Source of the DNA: Clostridia bacterium
Lineage (GTDB): Bacteria > Bacillota > Clostridia > Christensenellales > CAG-917
Direction of reading: 5' to 3'
NCBI GenBank assembly: GCA_017461985.1
Contig: JAFTSA010000005.1
Span: 59,803-123,802, forward strand
Length of the DNA: 64,000 nt
This document shows, piece after piece, positions 7,618 through 16,800 of the stretch (position 1 is its first letter; each line of letters opens with the position of its first letter). Made by a program: the position numbers and the translations under genes. The notes under the pieces were generated by a model that saw nothing but the letters and a program-made list of their open reading frames with translations, was not told where the DNA came from and did no database searches.

Positions 7618-10600
7618 ATGTACAAACCTGTTGACACAAATCTCAATTTTGTTGAAAGAGAAAAGGAGGTCCTTCAATTTTGGAAGGACAACCAAATCTT
7701 TGAAAAGAGCGTTGCCCTCAACGAAGGCAAAGAGCATTTCAATTTCTATGACGGTCCCCCTACAGCCAACGGCAAACCTCACATCGGTCACATTCTCACC
7801 CGTGTCATGAAGGATATTATCCCCAGATACAAGACCATGAAAGGCTATCACGTTCTCCGCAAAGCCGGCTGGGACACTCACGGACTTCCCGTTGAACTTG
7901 AAGTTGAAAAACTTCTTGGCATTGACGGCAAACAAGAGATTGAAAAATACGGAATTGAACCTTTCATCGGCAAGTGTAAGGAGTCCGTTTGGAAATACAC
8001 CACCGAGTGGGAAAAGATGTCTGACCGCATTGGCTACTGGGCAGATATGAAAGACCCTTACATCACCTATGACAACAACTATATTGAGTCTGTATGGTGG
8101 GCACTGAAGACAATCTATGACAAAGGTCTCATCTACAAGGGCTACAAGATTGTTCCTTACTGTCCCCGTTGCGGAACAGCCCTTTCCTCACACGAAGTGG
8201 CACAAGGCTACAAGGACGTGAAGGAAGTTTCAGTGTATGCAAAATTCCGTCTTAAAGGTGAATCCAACCGTTATTTCTTGGCTTGGACAACCACCCCTTG
8301 GACACTCCCCTCAAACGTAGCACTTTGTATGAATGCCAACGAGGATTACGCAGAAATCGCCGTAGGCGATGAAAAGTTCATCCTTGCAGACGCACTTGTA
8401 TCAAAACTTTTTGAAGAGGGCAGTTATGAAAAACTGTCACTGAAAAAGGGCAAGGACTATGAATACCAAGAATACGAGCCTCTCTTCAACTACGAAACTG
8501 GCGCAAAGAAGAAGGCACACTACATCACCAACGATGATTACGTCACCTTGACAGACGGCACAGGCGTTGTCCACATCGCACCTGCATTTGGTGAGGACGA
8601 CGGCAGAGTGGGCAAGAATTACGATTTGCCTTTCGTCCAAATGGTCAACGAAAGAGGCAGATTTATCCCCGAAGCCACCGACCTTGACGGTATGTTTGTC
8701 AAAGATGCAGACAAGGTCATCATAAAGATGCTCAAAGAAAACGGCACCCTCTTCAAGGAAGAAATGTTCGAGCACAGCTATCCTTTCTGCTGGCGCTGTG
8801 ACACACCTCTCCTTTACTACGCTCGTTCAAGCTGGTTCATCAAGATGACCGAAGTGAGAGACCAACTTCTGAAAAACAACGCATCAATCAACTGGATGCC
8901 TCCCACAATTGGCAGTGGCCGTATGGGCAACTTCCTTGAAAACGTTGTTGACTGGGGTTTCTCCCGTGAAAGATATTGGGGCACACCTCTGCCTATTTGG
9001 GTGTGCAACAAGTGTGGCAAGATTCACGTTATCGGCTCACGCAAGGAGCTGAGAGAAAAGGGCGGTCTTGACCACAACGTTGAACTCCATCGTCCCTACA
9101 TTGACGACGTCAAGTGGCAGTGCGAATGCGGTGGCACATATGAACGTACACCCGAAGTCCTTGACTGCTGGTTTGACAGTGGCTCAATGCCTTTTGCACA
9201 ATGGCACTATCCCTTTGAAAACAAGGAATTGTTTGAAAAGGAATTCCCCGCAGACTTCATCTCAGAAGCAGTTGACCAAACAAGAGGTTGGTTCTACGTC
9301 CTTCTTGCAATTTCAACTTTGCTCTTTGACAAAGCACCCTTCAAAAACTGTATCGTCCTTGGTCTTGTCAACGACAAGGACGGCATAAAGATGTCCAAGC
9401 ACAAGGGCAACGTAGTTGATCCTTGGTCAGTCCTTGACAAGCAAGGGGCAGACGCCACAAGATGGTATTTCTACACCGCAAGTGCACCTTGGTTGCCTTC
9501 AAGATTCCACGGCGACAACGTCAGCGAGTCACAACGCAAGTTTATGGGCACTTTGTGGAATACTTACGCATTCTACGTTTTATATGCCGAAATCGACAAG
9601 TTTAACCCCTTGGAACACAAACTTGCCGACCAAAAACTGAACGTAATGGACAAGTGGATTTTGTCCGAACTGAACAGCCTCATAAAGTTTGTTGACGAAG
9701 GCCTCAATGAATACAAGATCACAGAAACCTCACGTAAGATTGCAGAGTTCACCGACAACCTTTCCAACTGGTACGTCCGCAGAAGCCGTGAACGTTTCTG
9801 GGGCAGTGATATGAATCCCTCAAAGGAGGCAGCCTACACAACTCTCTACACAGTTTTGTCAACTCTTTCCAAGGTCATCGCACCTTACGTGCCTTTCCTT
9901 GCAGAAAACATCTATCAAAACCTTGTGAGAAACTTTGATGAAAGCGCACCTCTCAGCGTCCACCTCTGTTCCTTCCCCGAAGCAAATGAAACCCTCATTG
10001 ACAAGAAGCTTGAAAAGGGTATGGACGACGTGCTGAAAGTGGTTGTTCTTGGCAGAGCCGCAAGAAATAAGGCAAACATCAAGAATCGTCAACCTTTGCC
10101 TAGACTTATCTACAACGGCAAGAACGATTTGTCACAAGCACTGAAAGAACTTGTTGAAGACGAACTCAACGTGAAAAACGTTGAAATCAACGACGGCAGT
10201 GCAGACTATGTTTCCTACATCGTCAAACCTCAACTGAAAACCCTTGGACCTAAATACGGCGCACTCCTCGGCAAGATTCGTGAACTTATGAACACAGCCG
10301 AAAGAGAAATCGTTGCTGCAGTGAAAAACGGTGGCAGATTCAAGAGAGAAATCGACGGCAAGGAAATCGATCTTGGTGAAGACGACGTCCTCATCTCCGT
10401 CCAAAACAAGGAAGGTTTCTCAGCTGAAAGTGACGGCGAAACCACAGTTGTCCTTGACACTGAATTGACTCCCGCACTTCTCTTTGAGGGCGCAGAAAGA
10501 GAACTGGTCAGCAAGATTCAAACAATGCGCAAGGAAGCAGGATTTGAAGTGGTTGACCACATTGAAGTTGGCTACACCGCAACCGGTCTTGCTCTTGAAG

Positions 10601-10731
10601 TCCTTGAAAAGGGTGAATTTATGAATGACGTCCTCTGCGACAAGTTGTCCACAGTCATTGACGGCTACACAAAGAATCTTGACATCAACGGCGACAAAGT
10701 GACAATCTCAGTGAAGAAGATTGAAAAGTAA
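7618..10731 (+). CDS. ileS: Isoleucyl-tRNA synthetase
   Basis: Charges tRNA-Ile. The 1037-residue class I synthetase has the HIGH motif in GPPTANGKPHIGHIL (about residue 45-60), CP1 editing-domain sequences (WTTTPWTLPSN), the tRNA/zinc region CPRCG near residue 180, the WCISR-equivalent segment WGFSRERYWGTPLP, and KMSKHKGN as the KMSKS loop. The long length and overall sequence style resemble the second IleRS type (IleRS2), found in some Clostridia and often less sensitive to mupirocin; that is inference. ATG at 7618 follows AGAGG with good spacing. It is the first gene of a likely operon with the methyltransferase (25-bp gap) and the pseudouridine synthase. Confidence 0.97.
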   Translation: MYKPVDTNLNFVEREKEVLQFWKDNQIFEKSVALNEGKEHFNFYDGPPTANGKPHIGHILTRVMKDIIPRYKTMKGYHVLRKAGWDTHGLPVELEVEKLLGIDGKQEIEKYGIEPFIGKCKESVWKYTTEWEKMSDRIGYWADMKDPYITYDNNYIESVWWALKTIYDKGLIYKGYKIVPYCPRCGTALSSHEVAQGYKDVKEVSVYAKFRLKGESNRYFLAWTTTPWTLPSNVALCMNANEDYAEIAVGDEKFILADALVSKLFEEGSYEKLSLKKGKDYEYQEYEPLFNYETGAKKKAHYITNDDYVTLTDGTGVVHIAPAFGEDDGRVGKNYDLPFVQMVNERGRFIPEATDLDGMFVKDADKVIIKMLKENGTLFKEEMFEHSYPFCWRCDTPLLYYARSSWFIKMTEVRDQLLKNNASINWMPPTIGSGRMGNFLENVVDWGFSRERYWGTPLPIWVCNKCGKIHVIGSRKELREKGGLDHNVELHRPYIDDVKWQCECGGTYERTPEVLDCWFDSGSMPFAQWHYPFENKELFEKEFPADFISEAVDQTRGWFYVLLAISTLLFDKAPFKNCIVLGLVNDKDGIKMSKHKGNVVDPWSVLDKQGADATRWYFYTASAPWLPSRFHGDNVSESQRKFMGTLWNTYAFYVLYAEIDKFNPLEHKLADQKLNVMDKWILSELNSLIKFVDEGLNEYKITETSRKIAEFTDNLSNWYVRRSRERFWGSDMNPSKEAAYTTLYTVLSTLSKVIAPYVPFLAENIYQNLVRNFDESAPLSVHLCSFPEANETLIDKKLEKGMDDVLKVVVLGRAARNKANIKNRQPLPRLIYNGKNDLSQALKELVEDELNVKNVEINDGSADYVSYIVKPQLKTLGPKYGALLGKIRELMNTAEREIVAAVKNGGRFKREIDGKEIDLGEDDVLISVQNKEGFSAESDGETTVVLDTELTPALLFEGAERELVSKIQTMRKEAGFEVVDHIEVGYTATGLALEVLEKGEFMNDVLCDKLSTVIDGYTKNLDINGDKVTISVKKIEK

Positions 10732-10756
10732 TTCACCCAAGTGAACGAAAGAAAAT

Positions 10757-11608
10757 ATGTTATTAGCACCCGATTGGAAAGAATATGAAGTGATTGCCAC
10801 AGGAGACGGCGAAAAACTTGAAAGGTGGGGCGACCTGATTTTGTTGCGCCCCGACCCTCAAGTGATTTGGCACGCAAAAAAGCCTCTCCGCTCATATCCT
10901 GGCATATCTGCAATATATGAAAGAAGTTCAACAGGTGGCGGATTTTGGAAGTACAACAAAAAAGTCCCCGACGATTTCGTCATCGGTTGGCGTGACCTGA
11001 AATTCAAACTGAAACTTATGGGATTCAAGCACACAGGGCTTTTCCCCGAGCAAGCAGTCAACTGGTCACGTATGATGGACCTCATTGAGAATTCAGGCAG
11101 AGAAATCTCCGTCCTCAACCTTTTTGGCTACACCGGCGCTGCCTCAGTTGCTTGTGTCAAAGCAGGGGCAAAGGTATGCCACGTTGACGGCGCAAAAGCA
11201 ATGGTTGAAAGAGCAGGTGACAATCTTAGATTGTCAGGCATGGAAGAAGGCATCCGCTATATCATTGACGATTGTTTCAAATTCTGCGAAAGAGAAAAGA
11301 AACGCGGAAGAAAATATGACGCCATCATCCTTGACCCTCCCAGTTTTGGACGAGGCCCCAATGGTGAAAAGTGGAAGATTGAAGAGGGCATAAGTGAACT
11401 TTGTGAGTTGGTCGCCGACCTTCTCAGCGACAACCCCTTGTTTGTGTGTCTCAACAGCTACACAACAGGTCTTCAACCCACTGTTATGGCAAACATACTG
11501 AAACTGACCTTGCCCACCACGGCAAAGATAGAAGCCGATGAAATCGGCATTGCAACAGACGAAGGCCTTGTGCTCCCTCAAGGATGCACCGCCTTTGCCA
11601 CCTTTTAG
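10757..11608 (+). CDS. Class I SAM-dependent methyltransferase, RlmI/PF10672-like
   Basis: A 283-residue protein with a Rossmann-fold SAM site: LNLFGYTGAASVACVKAG (motif I, about residue 118-135), VDGAKAMVERA (motif II) and IILDPPSFGRGP, the DPP(S/N)F motif of rRNA C5-cytosine or N-methyltransferases in the RlmI/RlmK group. An N-terminal beta region (WERWGDLILLRPDPQ) is typical of these proteins and may replace the PUA domain. The target is probably a base in 23S rRNA, which is inference. It lies between ileS and an RluA-type synthase, whose ribosome binding site overlaps this gene's TAG stop, so translation is probably coupled. Confidence 0.82.
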   Translation: MLLAPDWKEYEVIATGDGEKLERWGDLILLRPDPQVIWHAKKPLRSYPGISAIYERSSTGGGFWKYNKKVPDDFVIGWRDLKFKLKLMGFKHTGLFPEQAVNWSRMMDLIENSGREISVLNLFGYTGAASVACVKAGAKVCHVDGAKAMVERAGDNLRLSGMEEGIRYIIDDCFKFCEREKKRGRKYDAIILDPPSFGRGPNGEKWKIEEGISELCELVADLLSDNPLFVCLNSYTTGLQPTVMANILKLTLPTTAKIEADEIGIATDEGLVLPQGCTAFATF

Positions 11609-11616
11609 GAGATAAT

Positions 11617-12330
11617 ATGGACTACAAAGACATTGACATTTTGTTTGAAGACAACCATTTGTTGGTTGTGTCAAAACCTATGAACGTGCCCGTGCAAGGT
11701 GATGAAAGTGGAGATATAGACCTTCTCACCATGCTCAAACAATATCTTGTTGAAAAGTACAACAAGCCCGGTGACGCATTTTTGGGCCTTGTGCACCGCC
11801 TTGACCGCCCCACAGGTGGCGTTATGGTGTTTGCAAAGACCTCAAAGGCCGCAAGTAGACTCAGCGAGCAACTTCGCAACGGCGACGTTGAAAAGAAATA
11901 TCTTGCCATACTTGAAGGCGTCACAAGAGAGCGCAGTGAAAAGTTGACATGCTACCTCAAGAAATTCCAAGGTGAAAATATGGTGAGAGTAGTGCCTCAA
12001 CTGACCGAAGGCGCAAAGTACGCTGAACTTGACTACAAACTCCTTGAAAGCAAGGAGAACACCTCACTTGTGCAAGTCAACCTCGTCACAGGCAGAGGCC
12101 ATCAAATCCGCGTGCAAATGGCTTCAATTGGCAACCCCATCGTTGGCGACAGAAGATATGGCAACGGCGAAAAGTATTCACTTCCTCTCCATCTTTGGGC
12201 AAGTGAACTTCGTTTCCAACACCCCGTAGGCGGACAACAAATGACTTTTAGAGTTTATCCCCCTGAAACAGGTCTTTGGCAAATGTACGACGTTGACAAA
12301 TACCTGTCAATCACAATCAAAAATAGATGA
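11617..12330 (+). CDS. RNA pseudouridine synthase, RluA family
   Basis: Converts specific uridines in rRNA or tRNA to pseudouridine. It contains the catalytic block VHRLDRPTGGVMVFAKT with the essential Asp, and RGHQIRVQMASIGNPIVGD at the end of the core. At 237 residues it lacks an N-terminal S4 domain, so it resembles the short RluA members more than RluC/RluD. ATG at 11617 is preceded by AGGAGATA at 11608-11613, which overlaps the preceding stop. The exact target base is not predictable. Confidence 0.9.
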   Translation: MDYKDIDILFEDNHLLVVSKPMNVPVQGDESGDIDLLTMLKQYLVEKYNKPGDAFLGLVHRLDRPTGGVMVFAKTSKAASRLSEQLRNGDVEKKYLAILEGVTRERSEKLTCYLKKFQGENMVRVVPQLTEGAKYAELDYKLLESKENTSLVQVNLVTGRGHQIRVQMASIGNPIVGDRRYGNGEKYSLPLHLWASELRFQHPVGGQQMTFRVYPPETGLWQMYDVDKYLSITIKNR

Positions 12331-12340
12331 TAGGTGACTT

Positions 12341-12787
12341 ATGGCTAAAGTAGAGCAACCCAAAGTATTTCTTGCGTTGAAGATCCTCTCCCCGATATTT
12401 TTTCTGGTTGGTTTGACGTTGATCATTCTTGCTGTCACAGTACTTGCAGACGTCACGCGCGTTATGGACGTAGAGACAAGATTTCCTGAAATGGCTTGTT
12501 TGACGCCAGGGGTTTTCATTCTATTTTTGTCCATACCATGCTTTGTTATGGGTTATGCGCCGAAGATTAACAAGATTGCAATCAAAACTGCAAAATACGT
12601 ACAACAAGAAAACTATGATGATTTGACTGACATAGCCACCACCAGTGCAGAAATCACAAAAGATGCAGTCACAATAACCGCAAAAGCAATAAGAGATGGC
12701 GTCAGTGACACCAAATATTGCAAGCACTGCGGAGCGCTCATTGATCGTGATTCCAAATTCTGCTCTGAATGTGGAAAGGAACAATAA
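12341..12787 (+). CDS. Zinc-ribbon membrane protein of unknown function
   Basis: A 148-residue protein with two hydrophobic segments (about residues 13-38 and 53-72) followed by a mixed helical region and a C-terminal zinc ribbon, CKHCG...CSECG, spaced for a single four-cysteine zinc site. The membrane hairpin places the ribbon most likely in the cytoplasm. It starts 10 bp after the pseudouridine synthase, with RBS AGGTGA, and is the last gene before a shared terminator. No specific function can be assigned; such small zinc-ribbon proteins are common in Firmicutes. Confidence 0.75.
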   Translation: MAKVEQPKVFLALKILSPIFFLVGLTLIILAVTVLADVTRVMDVETRFPEMACLTPGVFILFLSIPCFVMGYAPKINKIAIKTAKYVQQENYDDLTDIATTSAEITKDAVTITAKAIRDGVSDTKYCKHCGALIDRDSKFCSECGKEQ

Positions 12788-12800
12788 CTCAGTAATTAAA

Positions 12801-12824
12801 AACGGCGATTGCTCGCCGTTTTTT
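12801..12824. terminator. Bidirectional terminator between convergent genes
   Basis: Stem AACGGCGA / TCGCCGTT, loop TTGC, with T run on the plus strand and a T5 run on the minus strand. Confidence 0.88.
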
Positions 12825-13308
12825 ATTTATATGCTGTATTAAATTTTTCAGTGTCTACAGCGTTATGAATTTTTGAGATGAAAGGACTAGAACTGTATTC
12901 CTTTTCAAGAAATTCCTCGTCAAAGCCCATGCGTGAAAGTTCAACCTGAAATCTTGTGAGAGCGTCCTCAAGTTTTCTATATAAAGTGCGCATAGGAATG
13001 CCGTGTGTGGTGGAAATTTCTTGTATTGTTTTTTGATAGACGTATCTCAGTTCAAGTAGCAATCTATGATTGTCTTTGAGGGCGTTAAGACCGCTGTCAA
13101 CAAGATAGCAGACGTTGACGATTTTACGCTTTTCATCAATTAATTTCAATATTTTATCGTACAATTGCTCATTTGAAACGCCATTTGAAAAATGCACGCC
13201 TCGAAAACCCGAATTCACCAGATTTTCAACCCCAAAATCGATTGCTTTTTCAATTTTGGGTAAATGAGAATAAGCAACAAGCAGTGTGTTGCTCCAAGTT
13301 TTGTTCAT
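12823..13308 (-). CDS. Sigma-70 region 4-like helix-turn-helix protein
   Basis: A 161-residue protein whose middle (about residues 80-115) reads as a region-4-like helix-turn-helix: LLLELRYVYQKTIQEISTTH, followed by IPMRTLYRKLEDAL. The C-terminal part (MGFDEEFLEKEY) looks like a tail shared by small sigma-like regulators in Clostridia. Region 2 is not evident, so it may be an accessory regulator rather than a complete sigma factor. It has its own strong promoter and a GGAGGAAC ribosome binding site at 13316-13323. The target genes are unknown. Confidence 0.65.
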   Translation of the reverse strand: MNKTWSNTLLVAYSHLPKIEKAIDFGVENLVNSGFRGVHFSNGVSNEQLYDKILKLIDEKRKIVNVCYLVDSGLNALKDNHRLLLELRYVYQKTIQEISTTHGIPMRTLYRKLEDALTRFQVELSRMGFDEEFLEKEYSSSPFISKIHNAVDTEKFNTAYK

Positions 13309-13360
13309 TATTTAGTTGTTCCTCCGTGAAATAAAAATAAAATATCTTTTTTCTACTATA

Positions 13361-13390
13361 ATTTTACCTTTTTTTAGGGGTTAAAGTCAA
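13361..13390 (-). promoter_or_regulatory. Promoter of the sigma-like gene
   Basis: Minus strand: TTGACT, 18-nt spacer, TAAAAT. Confidence 0.75.
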
Positions 13391-13407
13391 TACTTTGTGC
13401 CAACTAT

Positions 13408-14412
13408 TTACGAAATATTGAAAATAATTATTGTAAAAATTATGGCACTAAAAAACCCCAAAATTCCCTGTGAAATCTTGGGCAAAATCAGGTCAAAAAC
13501 ACCGCAATTGCACCTTGACAAAAAGTGATATTGCTGTGCCAAAACCGACACCCCTCCAAAGGTGACGGACAGAGTTGCAAACCCCACCGCAAGGGGCAGA
13601 AAGTCGAGTGTAGAGGCCTCAACCACGCCCCTAGTCATCTCAACGGGAAAGGTGAACATAACCCTCAAAATGGCAGGCAAATCACCCCAAAATGGAAGAA
13701 GCGCAAAGGTGTCCACAACAAGCCCAAAAAGCACTATATATCCCCCCACGGTCAGCATAGAAAGTGCGGAGGATGTCACCGCCTCACCAAGTAGGTTATG
13801 ACCGCCTGATTCAAAGTCTGCGGACAAAATTGAAGAAGTGTATTGAGCAACAGGACCATTTTCAATATGATTACGCTTGCGCACCCGCGTGTGCGATACA
13901 AACCTCCACAACAGTCCGTTTATGAAAGTGCCAACGTAGTGTGAAATGAGGACGACAAGCCCCACGTTTTTGTCCTCGAAAATGCTACTGACCGTAGATA
14001 AAATGAAAACAGGTCCTGCAAGGGAAGTGAAAGGCAAAAAACTCTTCGCATCATCCCTTGAAATATCCCCGTTTTCATACAGCCTTGCCGTCGTCACCGC
14101 CCCAACGGGATAACCGCAGATTAGTGCAGAGATGAGGACAAAAGCGCCCTCTTTCACCACCCCAAAAACCTTATTCACAGGCTTCTCAAAGGCTTTATTT
14201 ATGAAAGGAATCGCCTTAGTGTTTGAAAGCATAGTGTTGAGAAACAAAAACGGAAACATAGCGGGAAGCACGTTTGATGCAAAAAGTGCCAACCCCCGTC
14301 CTGTTGCCTTCATATAGTATTCAGGAAAGGCAAGCATCAACCCCATAAAAACAATGATGACAAGGGGCAAAGCAAAGTCTTTCAGTTTTGTCTTTGAAAA
14401 GGTCACAAACAT
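13408..14412 (-). CDS. ylbJ: Sporulation integral membrane protein YlbJ-like
   Basis: A 334-residue polytopic protein with about eight hydrophobic segments and the nucleoside-recognition (Gate)-type signature FPFLFLNTML...ICGYPVGAVTTARLYENG followed by SLAGPVFIL. In Bacillus, YlbJ is needed for spore cortex formation. The neighbour is tmcAL (ylbM), the same pairing as in Bacillus. ATG at 14412 was chosen because an earlier in-frame ATG at 14451 would fall on the T-tract of the upstream terminator; neither has an obvious Shine-Dalgarno sequence. Transcription may come from readthrough of the tmcAL terminator. The ylbJ family also has non-sporulation members, so the precise role is inferred. 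Confidence 0.82.
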   Translation of the reverse strand: MFVTFSKTKLKDFALPLVIIVFMGLMLAFPEYYMKATGRGLALFASNVLPAMFPFLFLNTMLSNTKAIPFINKAFEKPVNKVFGVVKEGAFVLISALICGYPVGAVTTARLYENGDISRDDAKSFLPFTSLAGPVFILSTVSSIFEDKNVGLVVLISHYVGTFINGLLWRFVSHTRVRKRNHIENGPVAQYTSSILSADFESGGHNLLGEAVTSSALSMLTVGGYIVLFGLVVDTFALLPFWGDLPAILRVMFTFPVEMTRGVVEASTLDFLPLAVGFATLSVTFGGVSVLAQQYHFLSRCNCGVFDLILPKISQGILGFFSAIIFTIIIFNIS

Positions 14413-14450
14413 ATTTATGTCAGGACGTCTATTTTTAGGACAACAAGGCA

Positions 14451-14478
14451 AAAAAAAGACCGCTTAATTAAAGCGGTC
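14451..14478 (-). terminator. Terminator of tmcAL
   Basis: Stem GACCGCTT / AAGCGGTC. On the minus strand it ends in T7. Confidence 0.85.
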
Positions 14479-14508
14479 ATTTTCAAAAATACTTGGTTAG
14501 ATTGTCGG

Positions 14509-15621
14509 TTATTCTGTCTTTTGCTTGGAGCAGAGTTTCAGCACCTTTGCTGCCTTTTCATCAAGGTCGATGAGGGGGCGGACAGGGGAGTCCTTTTCGC
14601 AGTCGCTAGGCTTGTAGTAGAAATGTCCGTCTGCAGATGACAATATAGGCAGTATCTTTTTACGCTTGCTGTCACGGATTGCAAGGATAGTGGTATAAGG
14701 CTTTTCGTCCTTTGCCAGTTGAACGAGGGATTTCGTCACTCCAACTGCTGTGCAAGCGGCAATCCGCTTGATTGTAGAGCGGGTATATCTCTTTGTTGTC
14801 AATCCCAAAAACTCCTCAAAGCTGTTGAAGTCGGACTTTGAAATTCTATTTTCCATACCCTCGTGGATATTGGTGATTTCTGCCAGTTCATCAGGTGTTT
14901 TTGACTTCAGTGCATAGGTTGAGATTGTGCCGTAAGTGGTGGGGTCCACAACCATATCTTCCTTTTTCACGAATTCAGGCACAAGTTTTTCAAAGTTTTG
15001 CCCGCTATATAGGCGGTTTCTTATCTTCGTTGACGATGCAATAGTGCGATCGTTGTCAGGGATACGAGGTATGTTGTGATAGTCCACCTTGTCCCCATAC
15101 TTTGCCCCTGCCTTGATATACTCAACTGCCAAGATATTGTTGGGCATTTGAAGCATATTTGCAATGTCGGGGCGGATGAGGTTGAGAGCAAGAGAGCGAG
15201 ATTTTGCCACAGAGTATCCCTCTGACAAAAAGTTTTTGAGCATACGGCTCATATCGTTTGACTCGCTTGCCATAAATTCCGCCACCATACTCAGGTCGTT
15301 CAATTCCTCAGTTTCAGTGCCAAAGCAGAGGGTGAATTCACCAAGCATAGACAGGGTTTTGAGTGCGCCCTCCGCAAAGAATTGAGCGTTTGAAAGGGTA
15401 TAGACGGTGGGCAGTTCAATGACCACGTCCGCTCCTGCCTCAATAGCCCACTTTGCACGGGTATATTTGTCTGCAACGCAGATGTCACCGCGCTCGGTGA
15501 AACTTCCGCTCATGACAACAGCAAGTATATCTGCGCCCACTTCACGTTTTGCTTTGCGAAGTTGCTTTAAGTGTCCATTGTGGAAGGGATTGTATTCTGC
15601 AATAATGGCTGCAATTTTCAC
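14509..15621 (-). CDS. tmcAL: tRNA(Met) cytidine acetate ligase TmcAL (YlbM, DUF795)
   Basis: Forms N4-acetylcytidine at the wobble position of elongator tRNA-Met, using acetate and ATP. The protein has the nucleotidyltransferase HxGH motif in AAIIAEYNPFHNGHLKQL, then MSGSFTERGD and the KxRN motif SSTKIRNRL. The family normally starts a few residues before AAIIAEYNPF, so GTG at 15621 (370 residues) is preferred; an in-frame ATG at 15660 would add 13 residues and has no clear ribosome binding site. It is divergent from pta. Acetate use fits the adjacent pta-ackA genes, although the link may be coincidental. Confidence 0.9.
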   Translation of the reverse strand: MKIAAIIAEYNPFHNGHLKQLRKAKREVGADILAVVMSGSFTERGDICVADKYTRAKWAIEAGADVVIELPTVYTLSNAQFFAEGALKTLSMLGEFTLCFGTETEELNDLSMVAEFMASESNDMSRMLKNFLSEGYSVAKSRSLALNLIRPDIANMLQMPNNILAVEYIKAGAKYGDKVDYHNIPRIPDNDRTIASSTKIRNRLYSGQNFEKLVPEFVKKEDMVVDPTTYGTISTYALKSKTPDELAEITNIHEGMENRISKSDFNSFEEFLGLTTKRYTRSTIKRIAACTAVGVTKSLVQLAKDEKPYTTILAIRDSKRKKILPILSSADGHFYYKPSDCEKDSPVRPLIDLDEKAAKVLKLCSKQKTE

Positions 15622-15678
15622 GATTACGTCCAAAACCAACTTTGAGGCAATGAATTTCATTCATTTTGCCGTTTTGTG

Positions 15679-15707
15679 TTGATTTATTTCAATTATTTTA
15701 CTATAAT
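15679..15707 (+). promoter_or_regulatory. Promoter of pta-ackA
   Basis: TTGATT, 17-nt spacer, TATAAT, about 75 nt upstream of the pta ATG. Confidence 0.82.
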
Positions 15708-15781
15708 TATATATGCTTTTTGCGGAAATGCAAGCAAAAAGCAATCCAAACAGCGATTATACCCATTGAAGGAGATACATT

Positions 15782-16780
15782 ATGTCACAATTTCTTGACA
15801 ATTTGATGGAAAGAGCAGCAAAAGTCCAAAAGACAATCGCTTTGGCAGAAGGTTTTGATATCCGTGCTTGCAAGGCAGCAGAGATTCTCACCAAGCAAGG
15901 CGTGTGCAAGGTTATCCTCATCGGCGATGAAAACGAATCAAAGGCAAAATTCCCCGAAGTTGATTTCACCGGCGTCAAGTTTGAAAATCCTGCAACCTCA
16001 GAAAACAAAGCAAGATATGCTGAAACACTCTATGAACTTCGCAAGGCAAAGGGCATGACCCTTGAAGCCGCAGAAAAGATCGTCAGCACCAACAATATGT
16101 TCTACGCTTGCGTAGCACTGAAGATGGGCGACGTTGACGGCGTTGTTGGCGGAGCAGTTTTCTCATCAGGAGACGTTTTGAGAGCAGCATTCCAAGTTGT
16201 CAAACCCGCACCTGGCATCAACAGTGTGTCAAGTTGTTTCGTTATGATTCCTCCCGAAGAAGGATTCAAGTATAACACCGCACCTGCATACATCTTTGCA
16301 GACTGCGCAGTCATCCCTTATCCCACAGTTGATCAACTTGCAGACATCGCAGTGGCAGCCAATGACAGCGCAAAGAATATTATTGGCATCGAGCCTAAGA
16401 TTGCAATGCTCAGTTTCTCAACAAAGGGCAGTGCAAGCCACGAAGCAGTGGACAAAGTCCGCAGTGCTTATGAAAAGGTCAAGGCAGAGCACCCCGAAAT
16501 CAACGTTGATGGCGAAATGCAATTCGACGCATCACTTGTTCCCAGCGTAGGCAAACAAAAAGCACCCACCAGCACCGTTGCAGGTGAAGCAAACGTCTTC
16601 GTCTTCCCCAACCTTGATGCAGGCAACATTGGCTATAAGATTGCACAACGTCTTGGCAACTTTATGGCAGTTGGTCCTATCATGCAAGGTCTTGCACTCC
16701 CCGTCAACGACCTGTCACGTGGTTGCTCAGCAGAAGACATCGCAGCAACTGCAGCAATCACTGCACTTCAAGCAAAATAG
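15782..16780 (+). CDS. pta: Phosphate acetyltransferase
   Basis: Converts acetyl-CoA and phosphate to acetyl phosphate, the first step of acetate production. The 332 residues match the short Pta type without a regulatory N-terminal domain. Recognisable stretches are IALAEGFDIRACKAAEIL, KMGDVDGVVGGAVFSSGDVLR, and the C-terminal FPNLDAGNIGYKIAQRL and AVGPIMQGL. GAAGGAG precedes the ATG. It is followed 20 bp later by ackA, making the complete ATP-generating acetate branch of fermentation. Confidence 0.97.
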   Translation: MSQFLDNLMERAAKVQKTIALAEGFDIRACKAAEILTKQGVCKVILIGDENESKAKFPEVDFTGVKFENPATSENKARYAETLYELRKAKGMTLEAAEKIVSTNNMFYACVALKMGDVDGVVGGAVFSSGDVLRAAFQVVKPAPGINSVSSCFVMIPPEEGFKYNTAPAYIFADCAVIPYPTVDQLADIAVAANDSAKNIIGIEPKIAMLSFSTKGSASHEAVDKVRSAYEKVKAEHPEINVDGEMQFDASLVPSVGKQKAPTSTVAGEANVFVFPNLDAGNIGYKIAQRLGNFMAVGPIMQGLALPVNDLSRGCSAEDIAATAAITALQAK

Positions 16781-16800
16781 AAATAATCGGAGGCATATAT

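Noticed and set aside
7380..7646. Minus-strand reading frame across repeat copy 1 (and the similar one at 31678-31917)
   Set aside because: The frames differ between copies because of indels, have no ribosome binding site, and overlap a non-coding repeat.
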